DNA from: Chionoecetes opilio
Lineage: Eukaryota; Arthropoda; Malacostraca; Decapoda; Majidae
NCBI GenBank assembly: GCA_016584305.1
Contig: JACEEZ010009445.1
Span: 1 to 64,000 of the forward strand
Direction of reading: 5' to 3'
DNA length: 64,000 bases
In this document: piece after piece, positions 46,579 through 56,022 of the stretch
How the letters are laid out: each line of letters opens with the position of its first letter
How positions within the stretch are numbered: position 1 is the first letter of the stretch
Translations under genes and position numbers: made by a program
The notes under the pieces: generated by a model
What the model saw: only the letters and a program-made list of their open reading frames with translations
Told to the model about the DNA's origin: nothing
Database searches by the model: none

Positions 46579-46797
46579 GTAAGTTACCTTCTGTAATTTT
46601 GTTTAGTTCTAGCCTGAACTCTAAGAAATAAAAAACAAGAGGCAAGGAGTGTGTATGTAAAGTTATAGCGTGAATGTTTCTATAATTAATGCTTCATTTT
46701 TAAAGCAGAGTACAGTGAAAAGCTTATTAACCTGAGAATATGTGTATTTCTGTATAATTTCTAAGGGCAATCTATGGTAACTTTTTTGTCCCCTCAG

Positions 46798-47006
46798 AAC
46801 AAGACTGTCAAGTCAGCTCAGCTGCAGGATCTTAATGGGAACCCGACTAGCCTCTCTTTTGAAATTGAAACTTCGATGTTACCATTCTCTGAATTCAATA
46901 CAGCTTCCATGAAAACCAGCAACTTACTGTCAGAGAAATGTTTGCCAAGCACCTTCTGCAGCTGCATGGCATCAGCGCTGACAAGGCTCGGGCAGTGGTT
47001 GACAAG
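46798..47006 (+). CDS. mus81: mus81 exon: start of C-terminal helix-hairpin-helix (209 bp, one frame break)
   Basis: The acceptor is CCCCTCAG and the donor AAG|GTAGTG. The first frame reads NKTVKSAQLQDLNGNPTSL and then FSEFNTASMKTSN. A shift at 46920-46926 leads to TVREMFAKHLLQLHGISADK and ARAVVDK. These match the FSDFN.......SVREVFARQL..V.GVS.EKA.A.VD region of animal MUS81, the first helix-hairpin-helix of the C-terminal domain. The exon starts and ends in phase 0. Downstream exons were not found in the window. Confidence 0.9.
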
Positions 47007-47136
47007 GTAGTGTTCTGTTCTCTTTAAATTAGTACACTGAATTTTAGTTAAATCACAAACATAACTGGGGGGGGGGGGGGCACTCAGTAGAGCACATACC
47101 TCCGCCCGAATATAAAAAAGTAAAAAAAAAAAAGTA

Positions 47137-47168
<32 letters not shown>

Positions 47169-47171
<3 letters not shown>

Positions 47172-47277
47172 GAGAACCTCGTTTATCCGGACCCACGGGG
47201 GGGAGCGCATGCCGGGTAACTCATTTTGCCGTTGTTTTGAGAGTTACTCCTATGGAATCCCCCAAAATCCTTTTTTT

Positions 47278-47353
<76 letters not shown>

Positions 47354-47667
47354 CCATCACAAGGAACTGGCCAAGGGCACAACAAAAATGGGTAACACAA
47401 AGGCCGCTTAGTTGCCAGTCCCTATAAAGAAGACAGTCAGAGAATAAAATAAAAAGTGGGGTGGGCCAATTTAGTTCGGGAGGTGTCTTGTTACTCTTCT
47501 TTTGAAAAGATGTAAGTCATAGGAAAGTGGGAAAAATAGAAACAGGAAGAGAGTTCCAGAGTTTATCAGTGGAAAAAAAAAAAAAAAAAAAAAAAAGCCT
47601 GGGTCGAATAGTGCCGTTGTTTGAGGCTGCCGTTGTTTTTAAATGCCGGTTAAACAAGGTTCTCCTG
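47169..47667. mobile_element. MITE-P copy 2 (499 bp)
   Basis: The ends are CAGGAGAACCTCGTTTATCC and the inverse of CAGGAGAACCTTGTTTAACC, TA-flanked. It has a T run of about 80 at 47272-47353, then the reversed retroelement 3' end (CATCACAAGGAACTGGCC to GAGAGTTCCAGAGTTTAT). On the minus strand that end encodes LWNSLPVSIFP, the C terminus of a Jockey-like RT. Confidence 0.88.
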
Positions 47668-47677
47668 TATATATATA

Positions 47678-47793
47678 CAGGAGAACCTCGTTTATCCGCA
47701 CCCTCGGGGGGGGGAGCGCATGCCGGATAACTCATTTTGCCGTTGTTTTGAGAGTTACTCTTATGGAATCCCCCAAAATCCCTTTCTTTTTTT

Positions 47794-47836
<43 letters not shown>

Positions 47837-48166
47837 CCCCCATCACAAGGAACTGGCCAAGGGCACAACAAAAATGGGGAACACAAAGGCCGCTTAGTTG
47901 CCAGTCCCTATAAAGAAGACAGTCAGAGAATAAAATAAAAAAGTGGGGTGAGCCAATTTAGTGAGGGAGTGTCTTGTTACTCTTCTTTTGAAAAGATGTA
48001 AGTCATAGGAAAGTGGAAAAACAGAAACAGGAAGAGAGTTCCAAAGTTTATCAGTGGGAAAAAAAGAAAAAAAAAAAAAAAAAAAAAAAAAAAAAGCCTG
48101 GGTCGATTAGTGCCGTTGTTTTGAGGCTGCCGTTGTTTTAAATGCCGGTTAAACGAGGTTCTCCTG
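47678..48166. mobile_element. MITE-P copy 3 (489 bp), tandem to copy 2
   Basis: It has the same ends, order and internal retro-derived module as copy 2, from which it is separated only by TATATATATA. Copies 2 and 3 are much more alike to each other than to copy 1, so one may be a local duplication. Confidence 0.88.
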
Positions 48167-48197
<31 letters not shown>

Positions 48198-48427
48198 TAT
48201 ATATATATATACACTCAGTATGAGCGCATACCTCTGGCCGAATATTTCATCAATTGGTTGCCATGGCAACCAATTGATTTAAGTTTTTCAATTCGATTAT
48301 TAAGTTGATTCAAGTTGTCAATAGATTTCATCCAAAATTAAATCAGTTCTTCCTTATACCAAATAGACTTGGTATACCGAGTTTGGTCCAAATCTATTCG
48401 TAACTTTTTGAGAAATCCTGTACACTA

Positions 48428-48464
<37 letters not shown>

Positions 48465-48774
48465 TCGGGGTGAAAACATAACCCTCCAACTTCGTTGGCG
48501 GAGGTAATTAAGATATGACCTTACATTGCTGTTCTTTGCACAGTTGGAGTGTTTTTCTGCTTATGTCCCTTCCTAGTGTTTATTGTTGTATTGATTTTGA
48601 ATTTTTATATATTTGCTTACTTTTCTAATACGTATACATATTGCATATTTATCCCCTACGATAAAAATTCATAATCTGGGCTATTTTTATGATCACAGTG
48701 TCACTTAGAATAGGCTCACTAACCAGTCAAGAATTAATTTGCTTTAACTGGATCTCCCATCCTCCACACTTCTA

Positions 48775-49217
48775 CCGTAGAAAACACTATAGTCGCCACC
48801 TGCCATATGTTACGAATTATAGCATCACTACTGATTTGTATGTGCCACTGAAGATGATACACAGTAGTTTATATCATGGCTGTATAATCTACCCTGTTTC
48901 AGCGTTGTTTTATGCTTTATATCTGCAAGTATATACGGTTTCAAATTTTGCTACTCGTTTTTTTCGGGCGACGACGACGGCAGGAGGACACTCAGAACAT
49001 AAACACTAGCTGGCGATCTTAGTGTGGTGGCCACTTTGTTGATATTTTTGTAATTTGTTCATTATAGCCATAATATGACACAAAATGACACAGACTCTCC
49101 AGACAGCCCCTTCTAACTTTCCTGAAATCATGGATGTAGAAATGTAAGTATTAACGCCACCAGACGTCTGTACATCGCAAAAAAACGTTGTCCTAGCGAC
49201 TTTAGTGTTATCTACGG
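48775..49217. mobile_element. MITE-R copy 1 (443 bp), TA-flanked
   Basis: The ends are CCGTAGAAAACACTATAGTC and the inverse of CCGTAGATAACACTAAAGTC. TA lies on both sides. The body (GAAGATGATACACAGTAGTT, then CGGGCGACGACGACGGC) repeats at 50004-50475. It is non-coding. Confidence 0.85.
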
Positions 49218-49536
49218 TAGCCACTCCTGAGACACAGGACATAGAAAATGTCGGATATATTTGCTGCATGTTGTAAGAAGCGACTTAAAGGGATAAGGTT
49301 GAAGATCTAGAAAACCTTTCTCAAGTATTGGTTTGCTAGGGTAAGTAGAAGTAGAACAATACTAAAACTTTGACCTAGTCCAAATTATATAATTCATGTT
49401 AAGTTCAGTACCACTCACATAAGTGTTAGCAAGCTTAAGTAAGTATTTTAAAGTCATGGACGAGCTGCTTATTATTAAATTATTACTAAATATCTTCAAT
49501 TCAACATTGTCAGTTAAGTACAGTAGTACAGTAGTA

Positions 49537-50739
49537 CATTCAAACCTCGGTTTTCGAACTTAATTCGTTCCCAAAAGTTGTTCTAAAACCGAATTGTTCT
49601 AAAACCAAAACACATTTTTCCATAAGAAACAATATAAATGGATTAATCCGTTCCTGACCCCCAAAATGAAGACTTTTTTTACAAAAATTAAAATTAAACT
49701 AACCTAACCCCCACCCCCCAAAAAAAAAAAATTTAACTCACTCACTAACCTAACCTAACCTAATCCCACGCTTTAACCTCCTAACTAAAGCCAAATCTGC
49801 ATTAAATAAGTGTCCGCGGTAAGGGAAGACAGAGGCGATGCAGGTCACAAGAGGAAGAAGAGTGAGGCGCTCGTAAACCCTTCTCTCTCCCTATAAACAA
49901 CATGTCATTATCTCCAAAAGTAATGATTTGAGACGGAAGACCATAGAGAGAATGTTTCCTAGAATCCAATAAGGTAAACAGAAACCAAACTCCAAATTGT
50001 GTACCGTAGATAACACTTTAGTCGCCAGCTGCAATAATGTCGCCAGCCGCCAAATATTATGAATTATAGCATCACTACTGATCATCACTACTGATGTGTA
50101 TGTGCCACTGAAGATGATACACAGTAGTTTGTATCATGACTGTATAATCTACTCTGTTTCAGTGTTGTTTTATGCTTTGTATCTGCAAGTATATATGGTT
50201 TCAAATTTCGCTACTCGTTTTTTTTTTCGGGCGACGACGACGGCGGAAGGACACTCAGAACATACCTTAGTGTTGGTCGCCACTGGTGATATTTTTGTAA
50301 TTTGTTCATTTATAGCCATAATATGACACAGATGAAGACACAAAATGACACAGACTCTCCAGATAGCCCCTTCTAACCTTCCTGAAATCATGGATGTAGA
50401 AATGTAAGTATTAACGCCACCACACGTCTGTAAATCGAAACAAAGTTGTCCTGGCGACTTTAGTGTTATCTTCGGTAGGGAGTTTCGGTCCAAGTGTAAA
50501 ATAATACTGAAATAATGCACAACACAAGAAAAATCATCAAAATTAAAGAACAGTTCGTAGCGGGTGTTTACTAAGTGAGGGCCGCGGCGTGACTTGACGC
50601 CAGTGACGCACACAGTTGCCGAGTAGCTTGTTCGGCAACCGAGTTATCGTACGGTAACCGGTGCAATTATGAGTTTGAAATTTTGTTCGTGAACCAATTT
50701 GTTCGAAAAGGGAGACGTTCGTAAATCGAGGTTTGAGTG
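49537..50739. mobile_element. MITE-Q copy 2 (1.2 kb) with nested insertions
   Basis: The ends are CATTCAAACCTCGGTTTTCG and the inverse of CACTCAAACCTCGATTTACG, TA-flanked. The right arm is the inverse of the left arm of 33783-34315. Inside lie a fold-back core and right arm (49680-50001) and a MITE-R copy (50004-50475). Confidence 0.82.
50004..50475. mobile_element. MITE-R copy 2 (472 bp), nested in MITE-Q
   Basis: The ends are CCGTAGATAACACTTTAGTC and the inverse of CCGAAGATAACACTAAAGTC, with TA on both sides. It lies exactly at the tip of a fold-back arm, splitting the outer MITE-Q element. Confidence 0.85.
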
Positions 50740-51020
50740 TACTTAAAAAGTGGTGACGAAACATTTGACACATTCACTTAACACTCTGACCTCTACACAT
50801 AAACATCAACCGATTTAATTAATTTCTTATTATTGACCGTGGATTGTCTCCGCAATCAGTGAAGGCAAATTGTTCAAAAAATGTTCTAAATTAAGAGAAA
50901 ATATACTTCGATGATGAGCAACAACACTGTTGATGCCACACTAGCACATAGAAGACTGACACGCTGGTCCTGGTGGTGGTTTTACGAGTTGCACACCCAA
51001 GGTTTCATATTACTTGGACA

Positions 51021-52157
51021 TGTATTTACCTAGTTGTATTTACCTAGTTATGTTTTTACGGGGCCTGAGCTAAACTCGTGTGGTCCCGTCTCCGTATCTA
51101 CATTCATCCAGTCTTTCTTTCAATGGTGCACATTATGTGCCGTTATCACCTCCTCATTTAGTCCATTCCAAACTTCTACATTTCTATGAGGGAAGCTGTA
51201 CTTCTTTATGTTGTTCAGGCATCTCACTTTTCCTAATTTTGTTACAGTATATGTCCTCTTGTGTATCAATCTTCTCTTTGTTTCCGAGTCAATATTCTCT
51301 CATTGTTTGTTTCTTGCATCTTAGTTATCAGTTTTAAATTGTTATTAAGTCTCCTCTTTTTCCTCTCTGCTCGAGTTTTGGTAACTTTATTTCCTTCAAC
51401 CTTTCCTCATAACATAGTTCTTCTAGCTCTGGTACCATCTTTGTTGCCATTCTCTGTATCCTCTCCAACTTTTTCACATACTTCTTTTTATATGGGGACC
51501 ATACAATGGCAGCTTATTCCAATTTTGGTTGGATCATTGTAGTAATTATCTTTCTCGTCATATTTTGTAATGAAATGCCACTCTAATATTCTCCAACATC
51601 CTGCATGTATCTCCAAATATTTTATTTCTGTTTTTCTGGTTGTAGGCTATTTTGCATTATCACTCCCAGGTCATTTTCTTCACGAACCTTTGTAATTACT
51701 TTATTTCCCATTATATATGGGACATTTTATATCTCTTTTCACTTTATCCAATTTCCATCACATGACACTTATTCACATTAAATTCCATTTCCCATCTTCT
51801 GCTCCATTCGTAGATCTTGTTCAGGTCATTTTGTAGTGTTTTACAATCTTTGTAGCTTTTCATTTCTCTTAATTGTTTTGCATCATCTGCAAACAAACTA
51901 ATATAACTTTTTATTTCGTCAGTCATGTCATTGACATAAATCATGAACATTATTGGTGCCAACACTGATCCTTGTGGTACCCCACTAAATACCTTTCTCC
52001 ATTCAGACTTTTCATCCTTTACTACTGTTCTCATTTCTCTTCTTCTCAGATAACTTTCATACAGGTTTGGATCATCCCATTGATTCCTCCTATTTTTTCT
52101 AATTTCCAAAGTAGCTTCTCATGGGAACTTTTTCAAATGCCTTTTTAAGATCTAGAT
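51021..52157 (-). pseudogene. CR1-like non-LTR retrotransposon, RT and 3' end
   Basis: Minus-strand 51744-52109 reads without a break: LRRREMRTVVKDEKSEWRKV, SGVPQGSVLAPIMFMIYVND (RT motif B), SLFADDAKQL (catalytic ADD) and RRWEMEFNVNKCHVMEIG. A KAFEKVP-like remnant lies near 52135. Downstream coding decays into 3' UTR. The 3' end at about 51021-51050 is tandem TTTACCTAGTTGTA, as in CR1/L2 elements. It is 5' truncated where a CCCTCCCGAGTTTCGCGC-type element begins. Confidence 0.8.
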
Positions 52158-52163
52158 ACACAC

Positions 52164-52275
52164 TACCCTCCCGAGTTTCGCGCTTGCTTTCTTCCGGAGG
52201 CATAGCGCGAAACTCGCTGATTGCGAAACTCTGGTATTGAAAACACTGTAAAAATGCTTATTTAGTCCGGTTTTT

Positions 52276-52312
<37 letters not shown>

Positions 52313-52530
52313 CTACAGCGCCGTTAGGCAGTGACCTCCAGGGTGGGATGGTAGGCCCTGGAGGTTAACTTGAGGGCTGTGTACCTACCGTATTTTACAG
52401 CTTTATAAGACTCACTTTTTCCCCCACAAAATATCCTGAAAATGCCCCAAGCCCCTGTCCACCCAGCAGTGAATGGGTACTGGGTGTTAGCCTAGGGTTT
52501 GTGACCCACCTCCCGGGGTGGTGGCTTCGG
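52164..52530 (+). mobile_element. CCCTCCCGAGTTTCGC-type element, with SINE inserted
   Basis: It begins TACCCTCCCGAGTTTCGCGC and matches the minus strand of 6140-6400, except that a SINE-B piece (52268-52382) interrupts it. No right terminal repeat was located. Confidence 0.6.
52268..52382 (-). mobile_element. SINE-B fragment with (GT)n tail
   Basis: (GT)n followed by GCGCCTACAGCGCCGTTAGG and CAGTGACCTCCAGGG, ending at GGGCTGTG. On the minus strand this is the SINE-B 3' end with a (CA)n tail. The rest of the SINE, including the promoter, is missing. Confidence 0.8.
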
Positions 52531-52994
52531 CCAACACTACGTAGAGAAGAGGAGGGAGGAGAGGAGCTTGAGGTTGAGCTTGATTGGGAGTCACCCAGCG
52601 GATGCTGTTTTGGTCTGAGTGAGTGAGCTTGACACATATCTTGTCAGCTGATGGTTGTGTGACAGTGTTATACGGCAATAACACTGTCACAATGCCTTCC
52701 TCTCTTCTCTCCTGTCTCCTCCAGTACCTCCAGAAACCACAGTACCCCACACGTCATGGTTAATCACTTATAAAGGAGTATTTTATGGTAAATAGTAAGG
52801 AACGGCGGGGGTGTAAGGTAAGGTGCTACTCATTTCGAGGTGTTACCTATCTTATGCGACACTGGCTGCTCCTGTAGAGAAAAACACAAACAAATGGGAA
52901 AAAACAAAGCAAACCTACATACAAGCTATACTAAGCCTATTATAATACTATACTAAGCAGGAAGGAAGGAAGAAGTGTCCCGTACGTCTCTTAT

Positions 52995-53411
52995 GGGAGG
53001 CGGTAGCAGAGTGGTTAGCGTCAGATATATGTCAAGCTCGAGCACGAGCTTGACAGACGACCTACAAAGTGATACTAAGCAGAAAAGGTCACAAGAAGAA
53101 GAAGTCTCCGAGTGGCGTTCTCGGTGATCCGAGTTCGATCCTTGATGAGGGCTGTAAAATCCACTTAAAATCTTTCTCTACACTGTTGAGTGGCCTAACT
53201 AAGAACACCCACACGCTGCCCATTAACTCTACCTTCGATAGCGAGTGCATCGGAGGACACGGGGCGGCATGAGCCTCTAATCACAGGCGTCACTATAGAA
53301 ATTCTGTCTGCGCCACCACGGGCAAGGGCCAACCATCACAGCCCTCAAGTTAACCTCCAGGGCTCTACTCTCCACTCCTGGAGGTCACTGCCTAACGGCG
53401 CTGTAGGCACA
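52995..53411 (+). mobile_element. SINE-B, tRNA-derived, with split promoter and LTR element in its tail
   Basis: The head is GGGAGGCGGTAGCAGAGTGG and TTAGCG (A box), and the B-box-like GAGTTCGATCC lies about 100 bp later than in the 8185-8510 copy. The extra ~105 bp (about 53024-53117) holds a perfect 11-bp-arm hairpin, TGTCAAGCTCG / CGAGCTTGACA, at 53030-53055. The body ends TAACGGCGCTGTAGGCACA, where the Ty3 element starts. The CA tail continues at 63987-64000. Confidence 0.82.
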
Positions 53412-54247
53412 TGTAGTGGTCATTTTGACCATCTATCCTAATGTTACCATTATGTAGTGCCCACCTTGGGAGTGTACTCTACAGTCCTGGTTACTCCGCT
53501 GCCACCACCCACATTAAGTGGGAAAAAATATATGATTGAACCAAAAACAAAAAGATTTAAGAAAATATGTATGTTGGAAACTGAATGATAACTCGTTAAT
53601 ATATTTCTAATTATAATATATTCAACTCTTTACTGTCTCACTTCCCAACTGGTGTACATTCATAAGTTATCTTAATATTAAGTCTTCCTTCCCTCCTAGC
53701 GATACGCACGCGAAATGCTCAAGTCGTTATCCTAATATAATTTACTAACTTTGGTAACTTCAGTCTCACTGTTACCCCTTAACGATACGCACATGTAATG
53801 CTCAAGTCGTTATCCTAATATAATGTATACGTAGTCTATCCCACTTCCAACTGTTTCCCTCTCACTTATTTTTCAATTTCCTTCTTTTCTCCTTGTCCTC
53901 ACACGGCTGGCTGTGACATGTTGTGGTTGCCCCCTCTGCTCATTTGTGAGCGCTTGGCCCCCTGGTCCGCCAACAGCATCCTACCTTGGGACCCTTTACC
54001 AAGGGCGAGAATATCACCTTCCCACAGGCGACTTAACTCAACGAACGTCGAGCTGCTTCTCAAATTATTCTAACCTAGAATCCCCGTTCTCACCTCGTTT
54101 CGCTACGTGTCTTAATTACTACTGGTTTAAAATATAAGCCTAACCAGTGATTCAGGAATGAGGCGTGGAGGAAAATTCCTCGTTAGCTTATTGATACTTA
54201 TGTGTTATTTCATCTCTTCCCCTATTAATGTAATTTCTCGCGTTACA
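53412..54247 (-). repeat. 3' LTR of the Ty3 element (836 bp)
   Basis: In element orientation it starts TGTAACGCGAG and ends GACCACTACA (TG..CA). It has the same length as the 5' LTR. Position 53809 is G where the partner (63546) is A on the + strand; I found no other difference by eye. A TTATATTTTAAA box near 54125-54140 could be a TATA element. A 74-codon open frame on the opposite strand in both LTRs is not considered a gene. Confidence 0.95.
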
Positions 54248-54993
54248 TAGCTTCTTCCCCCCCAAAAAAAAATTTCCTTATGCCTCAGTCCTTCATCAAG
54301 CATCCTACCGGATATCTAACTAAAAATTAAAAAATTATCAAATCCATCACACAAAATTTCATATAAATTTTCTTAGGGATTTTCTATCACTCACAAACAA
54401 ATATTCTCATCCCGCACATTCCAATTCTTCCAACAAATTTACAACAAAATGAGATAGTATGTATTCTTAACTTATCACTTCCCTCACCCAGAGTAGATTT
54501 GACCAGTTTGGGGAATACCCACTCTAAATGTGATGACTACTACCTTGAAATGAGAACCTTCTCACTTCCTCTCTTATTTGTTAAGGCCGAAACCCTATAG
54601 AGTCGCAACTGGACTCGTCCCTCTAGTCTGGAGTGGTCAATTTCCATTTTTACCCCCCTAATCCTAGGCATAGGTGCGTAGGGAGAAATCACGACTGGAT
54701 CTACTCCAAACCCTCAGTATCTTGGGATAAGGCTCACCTCCTGCTTGAGGCATACATACTCCTGCGTCTATCACCCATCGAGCAAAGCTCAGAGCCAAGC
54801 ACATCCTTGGGTCTAACGACAACCTAGCGGGTTTAGTGTTCAGTGCAATCTGTGTGCACCCTCTAAAGCAAAAATAAAATGTTTAAACCACTACAAGTCT
54901 GTCTAGGGGACCTTCCTCAAAATCTCTCTTTCACTAGAGAAGTGGTGAACGTTAATCTCTTTCTCTCTAGAGGTTAACTCTTATCGCCTGTCA
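54248..54993 (-). other. Ty3 3' untranslated region with polypurine tract
   Basis: No ORF continues from integrase to the 3' LTR. On the minus strand GGGGGGGAAGAAG (about 54251-54263) lies directly before the LTR and fits the polypurine tract that primes plus-strand synthesis. No env-like frame is seen. Confidence 0.75.
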
Positions 54994-56022
54994 TCACCAT
55001 TGTTCTAAGTATCTCCTCACTGGTCTCCTCTCTCTAGGTGGGAGTTGCTCAAGTTCTTCTTCTACAACTACTATCTCTGCTGGTTCCAACAGCCAGCCAT
55101 CTTGTCCTACATATCGCTTAATTTGCTCGGCCGCGCGCTGTACATGTTTGCCGTCAAATATATTTTCTAATACATATGAACCTCCATCTCTCAATACTTC
55201 CACCACTTTGTATGGTCCCAACCACTTAACTGAAAGTTTTCTATTGGTGCCCGTCTCAAAACGTTCTCTTTTTACCCACGCCAATTCGTCTTTTTCCAAC
55301 CTTTCATTTTTCCTTTTCACATTAGCTTTCTCCCGCCATTTTCTACCTCTCTCCAAATTTGTTCTTTTGATTATTTCGTGTGCCACTGTTGTTTCATCCT
55401 CTGAGTCAATTTGTGGTAATTTCACACTAATCAACCTTGGAGCGTATCGGGAAAAAAAAGCATAGAAAGGTTGGGTACCCATTGTCTCATGCACTGCACT
55501 ATTTAATACTCTTTGAGTTTCTAAGAGATAATTGGGCCACCTATGAGGATAACCCTTGCACAGGTTTGAGAGAATTGTTTTCATTGTTCGGTGCATCCTT
55601 TCTGAGATACTATTACCTTGTGGATGGTAAGGCGTGGTGTATCCTAATTGTATCTCACATGAGTCACACAACTCTTTGAATTGTTGTGACGTAAACTCCT
55701 TAGCATTATCCAATAACAAGGTATGTGGTGCTCCAAATAAACTGACATATTCCCTAAAATTCTTACATACTTCGTCGGTCATCCTAGTCCTTAATTTATA
55801 AAAGGTAGTAAACCTACTATAATGATCTATTATGGTTAATACATAGCGGTATCCGTGGGCTCCCGTTCCCATGTCTGTTATGTCTATGCTTATCCTCTCT
55901 AGAGGTTTACTTACTGATGGTATTTCTTGCCATTGTTGTTGGAGTCCACGACTACCCTTATGCTGTTGGCATGGCAACAGTTCCTCACATATTCTCTCAC
56001 ATCCGTTTTCAGGTTGGGCCAA
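54994..56022 (-). CDS. Ty3 pol: integrase
   Basis: The frame encodes the catalytic core and C terminus of a Ty3 integrase, which joins the cDNA to host DNA. The triad is visible as D in ISIDITDMG (residue 47 of this frame), D in LLLDNAKEF (105) and E in NSISERMH (141), giving D-57-D-35-E spacing. A GPY/F-type module follows (KWLGPYKVVEVL, about residue 270). The end is Glu/Arg-rich with no chromodomain recognised. The N-terminal zinc-finger Cys residues lie where this frame overlaps the RT-RNase H frame (55911-56022), so one frame change separates the two. The first codon shown is not ATG; the protein would be made as part of Pol. Confidence 0.93.
   Translation of the reverse strand: MAQPENGCERICEELLPCQQHKGSRGLQQQWQEIPSVSKPLERISIDITDMGTGAHGYRYVLTIIDHYSRFTTFYKLRTRMTDEVCKNFREYVSLFGAPHTLLLDNAKEFTSQQFKELCDSCEIQLGYTTPYHPQGNSISERMHRTMKTILSNLCKGYPHRWPNYLLETQRVLNSAVHETMGTQPFYAFFSRYAPRLISVKLPQIDSEDETTVAHEIIKRTNLERGRKWREKANVKRKNERLEKDELAWVKRERFETGTNRKLSVKWLGPYKVVEVLRDGGSYVLENIFDGKHVQRAAEQIKRYVGQDGWLLEPAEIVVVEEELEQLPPRERRPVRRYLEQW

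Larger units (their letters stand above)
47084..48510. mobile_element. Palindrome-bearing element split by two MITEs
   Basis: Its first part, CACTCAGTAGAGC..CATACCTCCGCCCGAATAT at 47089-47121, recurs at 48212-48246, where the rest continues: a perfect 26-base palindrome centred on GCCATGGC (48254-48279), a (CAGA)n run at 48431-48463 and a final GTTGGCGGAGGTAATTA. CCTCCGCC at the start and GGCGGAGG at the end are complementary. I recall similar sequence in many aquatic invertebrates but cannot name the family. Confidence 0.55.

Noticed and set aside
53913..54137. 74-codon open frame present in both LTRs (also 63650-63874)
   Set aside because: It is antisense to the element, duplicated only because it lies in the LTR, and has no recognisable domain.
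54248..54993. Env-like third ORF in the Ty3 element
   Set aside because: No open frame of useful length or signal/membrane segment lies between integrase and the 3' LTR.
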